A stretch of DNA of 32,248 nt from Flavobacteriaceae bacterium (GTDB lineage Bacteria > Bacteroidota > Bacteroidia > Flavobacteriales > Flavobacteriaceae): NCBI GenBank assembly GCA_947451525.1, contig CANFZM010000028.1, positions 1 through 32,248 on the forward strand. Reading direction: 5' to 3'. Below, piece after piece: positions 24,068-30,817 of this stretch; the stretch's first letter is position 1; each line of letters starts with the position of its first letter. A program made the translations under genes and the position numbers. The notes under the pieces are model-generated. The model searched no databases and was not told where the DNA came from. It saw only the letters and a list, made by a program, of their open reading frames with translations.

Positions 24068-24111
24068 AAGTTGCTTAAGCACTGAGTTACTTAGGTTCTT
24101 AGTTTCTCTTA
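24068..24111. repeat. Word-like repeat at the aroA 3' end
   Basis: On the minus strand the sequence reads GAGAAACTAAGAACCTAAGT, then AACTCAGTGCTTAAGCAAC, a run of AA-CTAAG-like words reminiscent of dispersed degenerate repeats in flavobacterial gaps. No second copy occurs in the window, so this is a weak call. Confidence 0.25.
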
Positions 24112-25491
24112 AAGTTCAGAAATTTGGAAACCAATGGTTTTTAAATCGTCCCAAAAAGTTGGATAGGATTTAGAAACTACTTCTGCTTCTTCTATAACTA
24201 ATGGCATCTTTAATGCTAGGGGTGTAAATGCCATCGCCATGCGGTGGTCTTGGTAGGTTGCGATTTTTGGAATTGATGAAGAAGTTGGCACCTTTGATAG
24301 TGCCTCCTCTTTTGAAGGAAAAACCACCCCGCCCTTCGAGCACCCCTCCAAGGGAGGGGAATGGAAGGCTGTAGATTGTAAAGTAAGGCTATCGTTGGTC
24401 ACGGAAATTGAGGCTCCTAGTTTCGTAAGTTCGGTTTTTAGTGCTTCAAGACGGTCGGTTTCTTTAATTTTTAAGGTATGTAATCCTGTTAAATGACAGC
24501 CAATTCCTAATCCGAAACAAGTTACGGCAATGGTTTGGGCAATGTCGGGGGAGTTGTTTAGGTTGTAGGCAAACCTCTCCCCGACCCTCTCCAAAGGAGA
24601 GGGAGACGATGCGGATATAGAGGGTTGGGAATTATCTGTTTTATGTTTTTTTAATGTAATAGAATTATTGTTATTAAAAGTTGTTTCTACTCCGAAGTCT
24701 TTATAAATTTCTACTAGAGCAGCATCTCCTTGCAAACTGTTTTGTTTATAAATGGACAAGGTTATTTGGGTACCAATTTCGGATAGGGCAACTATTGAAT
24801 AATAATAGGATGCCGAAGACCAGTCGGATTCGATAAGCCCCCTAACCCCAGTAGGGGGAATTGATTCTAAATGACTTACTTTGATAGTATTATTTTCAAA
24901 TGAAGTTGTTACTCCAATTTCGTTTAGCAATGCCAATGTCATTTGAATATAAGGAATTGATGTTATTGCACCTTCAAGGGTTAATTCCAATCCGTTTTCG
25001 AGTTTTGGTGCAATTAATAATAAAGCCGAAATGTATTGGCTGCTAACATTTGCCGAAAGGGAAACTTTACTTTGAGTTAGTTTCTTTCCTGTGATTTGAA
25101 TAGGAGGGAAGCCTTCCTTTTCAATATAGTTTATTTCTGCTCCGAGTTGTTTTAAGGCATCTACTAAAATTTTAATGGGCCGCTCTTTCATTCGGGAGGA
25201 TCCTGTTAAACTAACTTCGCTTCCTTCTTGTATAGCAAAATAGGCCGTTAGAAAACGCATGGCGGTTCCGGCGTGGTGAATGTTTATAGGTTGTGGGTTG
25301 TGGGTTGTAGGTTTTAGGTTTAGTGCCTCCATCATTACTTCGGAGTCATCCGAATTGGAGGTGTTTTCTAAAACAAGGTTTGGATATAAGGCTTGCAACA
25401 ACAACAATCTATTGGTTTCCGATTTGGATCCAGTGATTGAGATGCTTGATGGTTGCTTGTTGATGGTTGCTTGTTGATGGCTTAAATCCAA
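24109..25491 (-). CDS. aroA: 3-phosphoshikimate 1-carboxyvinyltransferase with repeat-derived insertions
   Basis: EPSP synthase joins shikimate 3-phosphate and phosphoenolpyruvate. Catalytic and binding motifs remain: GSKSETNR (21-28), HAGTAMRF (about 72-79), ESDWSSASYYYS (about 220-231), KETDRL (about 343-348) and DHRMAM (about 415). At 460 residues it is some 30-50 longer than usual. The surplus maps to in-frame repeats: a CAACAAGCAACCATCAA tandem at the N-terminus (residues about 4-16), a GGTTGTGGG word repeat (about 57-72) and three GC-rich palindromic elements (about 210-220, 296-308 and 377-390). All keep the frame and spare the motifs. The gene looks functional and is probably essential for aromatic synthesis. 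Confidence 0.93.
   Translation of the reverse strand: MDLSHQQATINKQPSSISITGSKSETNRLLLLQALYPNLVLENTSNSDDSEVMMEALNLKPTTHNPQPINIHHAGTAMRFLTAYFAIQEGSEVSLTGSSRMKERPIKILVDALKQLGAEINYIEKEGFPPIQITGKKLTQSKVSLSANVSSQYISALLLIAPKLENGLELTLEGAITSIPYIQMTLALLNEIGVTTSFENNTIKVSHLESIPPTGVRGLIESDWSSASYYYSIVALSEIGTQITLSIYKQNSLQGDAALVEIYKDFGVETTFNNNNSITLKKHKTDNSQPSISASSPSPLERVGERFAYNLNNSPDIAQTIAVTCFGLGIGCHLTGLHTLKIKETDRLEALKTELTKLGASISVTNDSLTLQSTAFHSPPLEGCSKGGVVFPSKEEALSKVPTSSSIPKIATYQDHRMAMAFTPLALKMPLVIEEAEVVSKSYPTFWDDLKTIGFQISEL
24324..24364. repeat. GC-rich palindromic element inside aroA (insert 4)
   Basis: CCACCCCGCCCTTCGAGCAC, then CCCTCCAAGGGAGGGGAATGG. On the gene strand it reads in frame as FHSPPLEGCSKGGVVF. 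It differs at two positions from the intergenic copy at 16296-16336. It lies upstream of the DHRMAM motif in what is normally a variable loop. Confidence 0.8.
24571..24606. repeat. GC-rich palindromic element inside aroA (insert 3)
   Basis: AACCTCTCCCCGACCCTCTC, then CAAAGGAGAGGGAGA; it resembles 16204-16243. The stem CCCTCTCC/GGAGAGGG is intact. In frame it encodes SPSPLERVGERFA, just before the NNSPDIAQTIAV segment. Confidence 0.8.
24835..24863. repeat. GC-rich palindromic element inside aroA (insert 2)
   Basis: AAGCCCCCTAACCCCAGTAG followed by GGGGAATTG pairs CCCCCTA with TAGGGGG around an ACCCCAG loop. In frame it encodes SIPPTGVRGLI, immediately before the shikimate-phosphate-binding ESDWSSASY. 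A related element is at 28644-28671. Confidence 0.75.
25277..25321. repeat. GGTTGTGGG word repeat inside aroA (insert 1)
   Basis: TAGGTTGTGGGTTGTGGGTT, then GTAGGTTTTAGGTTT. It is a one-armed version of the word-like repeats at 27427-27546 and 29524-29575. In frame it encodes LKPTTHNPQPI just before INIHHAGTAMRF. Confidence 0.7.
25446..25480. repeat. 14-base tandem repeat at the aroA N-terminus
   Basis: TTGATGGTTGCTTG occurs twice exactly (25446-25459 and 25460-25473), followed by a partial third copy TTGATGG. The unit is not a multiple of three, so successive copies are read in different frames, giving HQQATIN and then KQPSS. Confidence 0.7.
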
Positions 25492-25530
25492 TTTTCTAAA
25501 GTCTTAATTCTTAATACTCTTATCTTAATA

Positions 25531-25857
25531 CTACTTTAATTTTTCGTTATTTTGATGCCGATCATGGTCGCGATTGGTTTTCAAATCTAGTTTTTTATCA
25601 AATGCTTCTTGCAGATTAATACCTGTTTGATTGGCAAGACATAATACTACAAAAACCACATCGGCAAGTTCTTCACCAAGGTCTTTATTTTTATCCGATT
25701 CTTTTTCAGATTGTTCGCCATAACGTCGGGCTATAATTCGGGCTACTTCTCCTACTTCTTCAGTAAGTTGTGCCATATTAGTAAGTTCATTAAAATAGCG
25801 AACACCATGGTTTTTTATCCAGTTGTCTACTTCGAGTTGGGAGTTTTTTAGGTTCAT
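25531..25857 (-). CDS. MazG-like nucleotide pyrophosphohydrolase
   Basis: This 108-residue protein is a single MazG-type domain of the all-alpha NTP pyrophosphatase superfamily, which hydrolyses (d)NTPs to monophosphates. The acidic metal-binding pattern is visible as LTEEVGEVARIIARRYGE (about 30-47) and LGEELADVVFVVLCLANQTG (about 60-79). It starts two bases after the dtd stop in the same direction. Its substrate cannot be predicted; a house-cleaning role is likely. Confidence 0.88.
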   Translation of the reverse strand: MNLKNSQLEVDNWIKNHGVRYFNELTNMAQLTEEVGEVARIIARRYGEQSEKESDKNKDLGEELADVVFVVLCLANQTGINLQEAFDKKLDLKTNRDHDRHQNNEKLK

Positions 25858-25859
25858 AA

Positions 25860-26345
25860 TTATTCTTTATTTTTAGTATCCATTACTATAGTTACAGGCC
25901 CATCGTTTAAAAGTAAAACTTTCATGTCGGCACCAAACTGTCCTGTTTGCACTTTTTTATCTATTTCAATTTCCATCTGAGAAATAAATTTCTCATAAAG
26001 AGGAATTGCAATATCTGGTTTTGCTGCTTTAATATAAGAAGGGCGGTTGCCTTTTTTGGTAGAAGCATGAAGCGTAAATTGACTAACCACAATAATATCA
26101 CCATTTATGTCTTTCACAGAAAAATTCATGATACTGCTTCCTACTCCCTCTCCTTCGGGGAGGGCTGGGGAGGGGTTGGCAAAAATTCGGAGGTTTGCAA
26201 TTTTAGAAGTTAGCCAAAGGATATCTTCTTGCGTATCGGCATCTTCAATTCCAACAAGAACTAGTAATCCTTTTTGGATTTCGGCTACTATTTTAGAATC
26301 TATGGTTACAGATGCTTGAGAAACTCTTTGGATTACTGCTTTCAT
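25860..26345 (-). CDS. dtd: D-aminoacyl-tRNA deacylase with a repeat-derived insert
   Basis: Dtd removes D-amino acids from mischarged tRNA. The 161-residue protein keeps the family motifs SQFTLHAS and KGNRPSY (Gly-cisPro region) and starts with MKAVIQRVSQASVTID. Usual length is near 145-150. The excess is explained by the segment NPSPALPEGEGVGS (about residues 56-69), which is encoded by a GC-rich palindromic element at 26142-26180. It replaces a loop between LRIFA and SIMNFSVKD, away from the catalytic motifs, so the enzyme is likely active. Confidence 0.93.
   Translation of the reverse strand: MKAVIQRVSQASVTIDSKIVAEIQKGLLVLVGIEDADTQEDILWLTSKIANLRIFANPSPALPEGEGVGSSIMNFSVKDINGDIIVVSQFTLHASTKKGNRPSYIKAAKPDIAIPLYEKFISQMEIEIDKKVQTGQFGADMKVLLLNDGPVTIVMDTKNKE
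26142..26180. repeat. GC-rich palindromic element inside dtd
   Basis: ACTCCCTCTCCTTCGGGGAG, then GGCTGGGGAGGGGTTGG. CTCCC..GGGAG-type arms surround a TTCG loop. It is in frame with dtd (about residues 56-68) and belongs to the family at 16204 and 24571. Confidence 0.7.
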
Positions 26346-26352
26346 TATAATT

Positions 26353-26440
26353 GTGAATTATTGGATTGCTTTGCTTCGTGTCTTGCAACCGTACCTCCTC
26401 GCAATGACTGCAAAACTGACCACTGAATACTGACCACTGC
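26353..26440. repeat. Fragmented repeats between rsgA and dtd
   Basis: A partial copy of the ATTGCTTCG..CCTCGCAATGAC core is visible as GGATTGCTTTGCTTCGTG and CTCCTCGCAATGACTG. It is followed by the tandem CTGACCACTGAATACTGACC, another word-like repeat. The outer framework ends of the full repeat are missing. Confidence 0.5.
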
Positions 26441-27421
26441 CTACTTATTCCTAGTCTCGTCGCTTGCAATTCTATCGTCATTATAAATATCGGTGCGGTA
26501 ATTTTCGTCATCGCCTTCGAGGATTTTTAAATAACTGTTGTAACGGGTCCAAGAAATTTTATCTTCATCTAATGCTTTTTTGATAGCGCAATGGGGCTCT
26601 TCTTTGTGTAAACAATTATTGAATTTACATTGATCTTTTAATTTGAAAAACTCCGGAAAATAACCGCTTATTTCTTCTTTTTCCATATCTACAATTCCAA
26701 AACCTTTGATTCCTGGGGTGTCTATGATTTTGGCTCCAAACGACAAATCGTACATTTCGGCAAAAGTGGTGGTATGTTGTCCTTGTTTACTTTGTTCGGA
26801 TATGGTTTTGGTTTTTAAATGCAAACTAGGCTCTAAAGCATTTACCAAAGTAGATTTTCCTACTCCCGAATGTCCAGAAAACATAGTGATTTTATCCTTC
26901 ATGAGTTCTTTCAATTCTTCAACTCCTTTATTTTCAGTAGAAGAAACTCTCAGACATTGGTAGCCAATTTCCTGATAAACATGTTGCATGTACAACTGTT
27001 CGTCTAGGGTCGCACCTTCAAGGGTATCTATTTTATTGAAAACCAAAATCGTGGTAATACCATAAGCCTCGGCAGTAACCAAAAATCGATCTATAAAATT
27101 GAAAGTTGTTGGTGGATTGTCTATCGTAATTAGTAGAAAAACGTAATCTAAATTGGATGCAATAATGTGCATTTGATGCGACAAGTTTACCGATTTCCGA
27201 ACTATATAGTTTTTCCTGTCGTGGATATGGTGTATAGTACCTGTGGTCACATCCGAAGTTTCGTCTAATTCATAATCTACCAAATCGCCAACCGCAATTG
27301 GGTTGGTGCTCTTGATTCCCTTAATTCGGAATTTTCCTTTGATACGACATTCCATAAAAACGCCTTCTTCCGATTTCACGGTGTACCAACTTCCAGTAGA
27401 TTTATAAACAAGTCCGGTCAT
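26441..27421 (-). CDS. rsgA: Ribosome small subunit-dependent GTPase
   Basis: RsgA is a circularly permuted GTPase that assists late maturation of the 30S subunit. The 326-residue protein has an N-terminal OB fold (about 1-75), G4 FNKID before G1, the P loop GHSGVGKST (about 183-191), a DTPGIKGFG segment (G3), and a C-terminal zinc-binding part CKFNNCLHKEEPHC. This order (G4-G1-G3) and the zinc motif identify RsgA. It begins downstream of a hairpin-flanked promoter, so it can be expressed apart from the aromatic genes. Confidence 0.96.
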   Translation of the reverse strand: MTGLVYKSTGSWYTVKSEEGVFMECRIKGKFRIKGIKSTNPIAVGDLVDYELDETSDVTTGTIHHIHDRKNYIVRKSVNLSHQMHIIASNLDYVFLLITIDNPPTTFNFIDRFLVTAEAYGITTILVFNKIDTLEGATLDEQLYMQHVYQEIGYQCLRVSSTENKGVEELKELMKDKITMFSGHSGVGKSTLVNALEPSLHLKTKTISEQSKQGQHTTTFAEMYDLSFGAKIIDTPGIKGFGIVDMEKEEISGYFPEFFKLKDQCKFNNCLHKEEPHCAIKKALDEDKISWTRYNSYLKILEGDDENYRTDIYNDDRIASDETRNK

Positions 27422-27426
27422 ATTTT

Positions 27427-27546
27427 GGGTTCTGGGTATTAGGTTTTAGATTCTGATTTCTAGGTTTTAGGTCCTGGTTTTGCAAATATAGATAAAACTA
27501 ATTTTAGTTTAATATCCTCAGACCTAAAACCCAAAACCTAGAACCC
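27427..27546. repeat. Inverted pair of word-like repeats flanking the rsgA promoter
   Basis: The left arm (27427-27456, GGGTTCTGGGTATTAGG and on) and the right arm (27518-27546, containing CCTAAAACCCAAAACCTAG) pair along about 29 bases with few mismatches. The middle (27457-27517) contains a second left-type copy TTCTAGGTTTTAGGTCC and the -7 element at 27483. This occupies nearly the entire gap between the DAHP synthase and rsgA genes. Confidence 0.6.
27483..27490 (-). promoter_or_regulatory. -7 element of rsgA
   Basis: The plus strand reads CAAATATA, that is TATATTTG on the minus strand, an exact TAnnTTTG match identical to the queA element. It is 62 bases upstream of the rsgA start and lies in the loop of the inverted pair of repeats. 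Confidence 0.5.
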
Positions 27547-27548
27547 TA

Positions 27549-28631
27549 TCAAGAATTAAATATTTTCTCTTGATGGGTGATACTTTCTTGATGGATTGCT
27601 TTAAAAAATTGTACAATGAATTCTTCACTTAATCCTTTTTGGCTTCCATCGGCAATCATTTTATCTAAAACTTCGTTCCAACGTTTGTTTTGTAAAACAG
27701 CAACATTTTTTTCTTTTTTCAAAGCACCAATGCTAGCAGCAACTTTCATTCTTTTGCCAATAACCTCTAATAATTTAGTATCAAATTCATCAATTTTCCC
27801 TCGAAGTTGATTCAATCGTTGTTGGTAATCATCGGCTTCATCGGTTGTATTTCGGATGGTTAAATCGGAAATTATTTTCTTTAATTGGGTTGGTGTTACT
27901 TGTTGGGCAGCATCGCTCCAAGCATTATCTGGGTCGATATGGGTTTCAATAATCATCCCATCGTAATTCAAATCGAGTGCCTCTTGCGTTACTTGAAAAA
28001 TCATATCGCGATTTCCTGTAATGTGGGAAGGGTCTATAATTAAAGGTAAATCGGGAAATTTATGTTGAAAATCAATTGCAATTTGCCACTCGGGATTGTT
28101 TCGGTATTTTGTTTTTTCGTAGGTAGAAAACCCTCTGTGGATGATGCCTAATTTCTTAATTCCAGCATTATACAAACGTTCTACACCACCAATCCACAAA
28201 GCCAAATCGGGGTTTACAGGATTTTTCACCAAAACAATTTTATCGGTATTTTGCAACGCATCGGCAATTTCTTGCACTGCAAATGGGTTAACGGTGGTTC
28301 GAGCACCTATCCAAAGCACATCAATATCATGTTCTAAAGCAAGTTTCACATGAGCCGCATTGGCAACTTCTACAGCCATAAGCAAGCCCGTTTCGGCTTT
28401 TGCTTTTTGCAACCATTTCAATCCTATTTCACCAACGCCTTCAAATCCTCCTGGGCGCGTTCTTGGTTTCCAAATCCCAGCACGAAAAATAGACACTTTG
28501 GAATCTTTTAATTCGTGTGCAATTTTCAATACTTGTTCTTCCGTCTCAGCACTACAAGGCCCCGCAATCACTATTGGATGTGGTAAATGAAAATCATTTA
28601 ACCAAGTTCGCATTTCTTTATTATTTTCCAT
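27549..28631 (-). CDS. Bifunctional DAHP synthase / chorismate mutase
   Basis: This fusion begins the shikimate pathway and also makes prephenate. Residues about 1-255 form a class I-beta DAHP synthase: GPCSAETEEQ, FRAGIWKPRTRPGGFEGVGEIGLKWL, LVKNPVNPDLALWIGGVERL and DPSHITGNRDMI. Residues about 268-355 form an AroQ-type chorismate mutase: LNQLRGKIDEFDTKLLEVIGKRMKVAASIGALKKEKNV. The fused mutase domain can serve as an allosteric sensor in such proteins. It lies downstream of tyrA by 37 bases, a gap that holds a palindromic element. Confidence 0.95.
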   Translation of the reverse strand: MENNKEMRTWLNDFHLPHPIVIAGPCSAETEEQVLKIAHELKDSKVSIFRAGIWKPRTRPGGFEGVGEIGLKWLQKAKAETGLLMAVEVANAAHVKLALEHDIDVLWIGARTTVNPFAVQEIADALQNTDKIVLVKNPVNPDLALWIGGVERLYNAGIKKLGIIHRGFSTYEKTKYRNNPEWQIAIDFQHKFPDLPLIIDPSHITGNRDMIFQVTQEALDLNYDGMIIETHIDPDNAWSDAAQQVTPTQLKKIISDLTIRNTTDEADDYQQRLNQLRGKIDEFDTKLLEVIGKRMKVAASIGALKKEKNVAVLQNKRWNEVLDKMIADGSQKGLSEEFIVQFFKAIHQESITHQEKIFNS

Positions 28632-28643
28632 GTTTTTTCTTTT

Positions 28644-28671
28644 ATTCCCCCTTCGGGAGTTAGGGGGCTTA
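28644..28671. repeat. GC-rich palindromic element between tyrA and the DAHP synthase gene
   Basis: ATTCCCCCTTCGGGAGTTAG followed by GGGGCTTA pairs CCCCCT with AGGGGG, with a TTCGGGAGTT loop. It fits the element inserted in aroA at 24835-24863. Its left part overlaps the last codon of tyrA (stop at 28669-28671). Confidence 0.65.
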
Positions 28672-29508
28672 TCTTAATATCTCTTTAATTCTATTTGTAT
28701 TCTGCATTTCATTGAAAACCTCATCGTATTTATCTTTTTCCAATAACTCTTTAAAATTGGTTAAATTCAAAATATATTCTTCTAATGCATTAACCACTTC
28801 TTTTTTATTTTGTCTAAAAATGGGCGTCCACATTGCTGGAGAACTTTTGGCTAAACGAACCGTACTTTCAAATCCAGAACCAGCCATGTCAAAAATATCT
28901 TGTTCGTCTTTTTCTTTTTCGATGACAGTTTTTCCTAACATAAACGAACTTATGTGCGACAAATGCGATACATAAGCAATGTGTTTGTCGTGCGATTTTG
29001 GATCCATATAGCGAATTCGCATTCCCATTTTATGAAATAAATCCATTGCTTTTTCCTGCAATTTGAAGGTTGTTTTTTCAACTTCACACAGGATATTTGT
29101 TTTCCCTTCAAATAATCCTTTTACTGCTGCTTTCGGACCTGAAAATTCGGTTCCTGCAATCGGATGGCATGCTAAGAAATTCCTTCTATTTTTATGCTTT
29201 TCAATTGCTTCACAAATTGGAAATTTGGTTGATCCTACATCAAAAACCAAAGTTTGCTCTCCTATTTTATCTAAAATTTTAGGCAAAATTACTAAACCAA
29301 TATCAACTGGCACAGAAACTAGTACCAAATCTGCGTTAATTAAATCGCTTTCCGTTGCTTTTTGGTCAATAATTCCAAGATGTAAGGCTTCTTCGAGATG
29401 TTTCTCGTTGGCATCTATCCCGAAAATTGTGGCGTTGTCATAAATAGATTTTATATCTAATGCCATGGAACCACCTATTAATCCAATTCCGATTATAATT
29501 ACATTCAT
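28669..29508 (-). CDS. tyrA: Prephenate dehydrogenase
   Basis: TyrA oxidises and decarboxylates prephenate to 4-hydroxyphenylpyruvate on the tyrosine branch. The 279-residue protein has the NAD-binding GIGLIGGSMALDIK (about 7-20) and the family motifs HPIAGTEFSGPKAA with the catalytic histidine and DPKSHDKHIAYVSHLSHISSF. It is single-domain, with no ACT or mutase domain, the mutase being fused to DAHP synthase in the next gene. The upstream gap of 69 bases contains a word-like hairpin repeat. Confidence 0.95.
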   Translation of the reverse strand: MNVIIIGIGLIGGSMALDIKSIYDNATIFGIDANEKHLEEALHLGIIDQKATESDLINADLVLVSVPVDIGLVILPKILDKIGEQTLVFDVGSTKFPICEAIEKHKNRRNFLACHPIAGTEFSGPKAAVKGLFEGKTNILCEVEKTTFKLQEKAMDLFHKMGMRIRYMDPKSHDKHIAYVSHLSHISSFMLGKTVIEKEKDEQDIFDMAGSGFESTVRLAKSSPAMWTPIFRQNKKEVVNALEEYILNLTNFKELLEKDKYDEVFNEMQNTNRIKEILR

Positions 29509-29523
29509 ATTTTAAGGTTATAG

Positions 29524-29575
29524 GTTGTAGGTTTTGGGTTGTAGGTTAAGAAACCCACAACTTATAACGTACAAC
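29524..29575. repeat. Word-like hairpin repeat between the aminotransferase gene and tyrA
   Basis: Arms GTTGTAGGTTTTGGGTTGTA (29524 on) and the complementary CCCACAACTTATAACGTACA (29554 on) pair over about 24 bases with several mismatches around a short AAGA loop. The left arm matches the one-armed copy inside aroA at 25277-25321. It fills the intercistronic gap. Confidence 0.6.
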
Positions 29576-29577
29576 AA

Positions 29578-30723
29578 TTAACAAAATCTCTTTATTGCTT
29601 CTAAAATTTTCTCCTCTTTTACACATAAGGAAAACCGAATATATCCTTCACCATTACTCCCGAAAATGGTTCCGGGCGTCACAAAAAAATGCTTTTCCAA
29701 CAATAATTTATCTATGAATTCTTCCGATTTTATACCATTTGGAAGTTTAGCCCAAACGAACAATCCAACTGAATTTCTATCGAAAGTGCAATTCATTTTT
29801 TCGGCCAATTGAAAGATTAAATTGCGTCTTTTGGAATAAATTTCATTATGCTTTTCAAACCAATCTTTGCGCAATTTTAAGGCAGCAATGGCACCTTTTT
29901 GAATTCCGTAAAACATGCCGCTATCCATATTGCTTTTTACTTTTAGGATGGCATCTATAAAAGTTGAATTTCCAGAAACCATGCCTACGCGCCATCCTGC
30001 CATATTATAGGTTTTGCTTAATGAATTTAATTCTAAAGCAATTTCTTTTGCTCCATCAATTTGTAAAATTGACAACGGCTTTTGATTCAAAATAAAACTA
30101 TACGGATTGTCATTTATAATCAAAATGTGATGTTTCTTTCCGAAATCAATTAGTTTTTGATACAACTCCAAAGTTCCGTTGGCCCCCGTTGGCATGTGCG
30201 GATAGGAAACCCACATCAACTTCACTTTGGATAAATCTAATGTTTCTAATTTTTCAAAATCGGGTTGCCAATTAGTCTCTTCTTTTAAATCATAATAAAT
30301 TGCTTTGGCTTGCACCAATTCGGCTACCGAAGCATACGTTGGATAACCTGGATTTGGAATCAAAACTTCGTCACCTTCGTTTAAAAAAGCCAAAGAAATG
30401 TGCATTATTCCTTCTTTAGACCCCATTAATGGCAGGATTTCCGAATTGTAATCAAAATCAACATTGAAATTGGTTTTATAAAAACGTGCAAACCCTTGTC
30501 GCAATTCGGGCAGACCTTGATAACTTTGGTATTCGTGGGCTTTGTCTTCCAAAAGGGATTTTTGAATTGCCTCAATAACCGAAACATGCGGAGCCAAATC
30601 GGGACTGCCAATTCCCATATTAATAATAGGTTTTCCTTCCTGAAGTAACTGACGGACTTCCTTCAACTTTCGGGAGAAGTAGTATTCTTGAATGCTTTCT
30701 AATCTTTTTGCTGTTGTAACCAT
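29578..30723 (-). CDS. PLP-dependent class I/II aminotransferase
   Basis: This aminotransferase of the aspartate aminotransferase fold probably completes phenylalanine and tyrosine synthesis, judging by its position between pheA and tyrA. The Schiff-base lysine is K237 in SLSKTYNMAGWRVGM, and NDNPYSFILN contains the aspartate that contacts the pyridine nitrogen. I chose the ATG at 30723 (MVTTAKRLESIQEYYF); an upstream ATG at 30756 would add eleven residues translated from an ACACGAATT repeat. With that choice it has 381 residues. Substrate assignment is from context. Some relatives are diaminopimelate aminotransferase-like. Confidence 0.92.
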   Translation of the reverse strand: MVTTAKRLESIQEYYFSRKLKEVRQLLQEGKPIINMGIGSPDLAPHVSVIEAIQKSLLEDKAHEYQSYQGLPELRQGFARFYKTNFNVDFDYNSEILPLMGSKEGIMHISLAFLNEGDEVLIPNPGYPTYASVAELVQAKAIYYDLKEETNWQPDFEKLETLDLSKVKLMWVSYPHMPTGANGTLELYQKLIDFGKKHHILIINDNPYSFILNQKPLSILQIDGAKEIALELNSLSKTYNMAGWRVGMVSGNSTFIDAILKVKSNMDSGMFYGIQKGAIAALKLRKDWFEKHNEIYSKRRNLIFQLAEKMNCTFDRNSVGLFVWAKLPNGIKSEEFIDKLLLEKHFFVTPGTIFGSNGEGYIRFSLCVKEEKILEAIKRFC

Positions 30724-30733
30724 AATTTTTTTG

Positions 30734-30763
30734 ACACGAATTACACGAATTATCACTAATTCA
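30734..30763. repeat. ACACGAATT tandem word repeat upstream of the aminotransferase
   Basis: ACACGAATTACACGAATTAT followed by CACTAATTC is a tandem of an ACACGAATT unit, with a similar copy at 18970-18998. The open frame crosses it, giving a misleading N-terminal extension MIIRVIRVKK. Confidence 0.6.
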
Positions 30764-30817
30764 TTCTTTTGAAAAATTCCACTAATTTAAAATCTTCGAT
30801 TTTGTAACTTTTATTTT

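Noticed and set aside
26293..26511. A 72-codon minus-strand frame overlapping dtd and rsgA
   Set aside because: It overlaps both real genes in another frame and its middle is the fragmentary ATTGCTTCG repeat.
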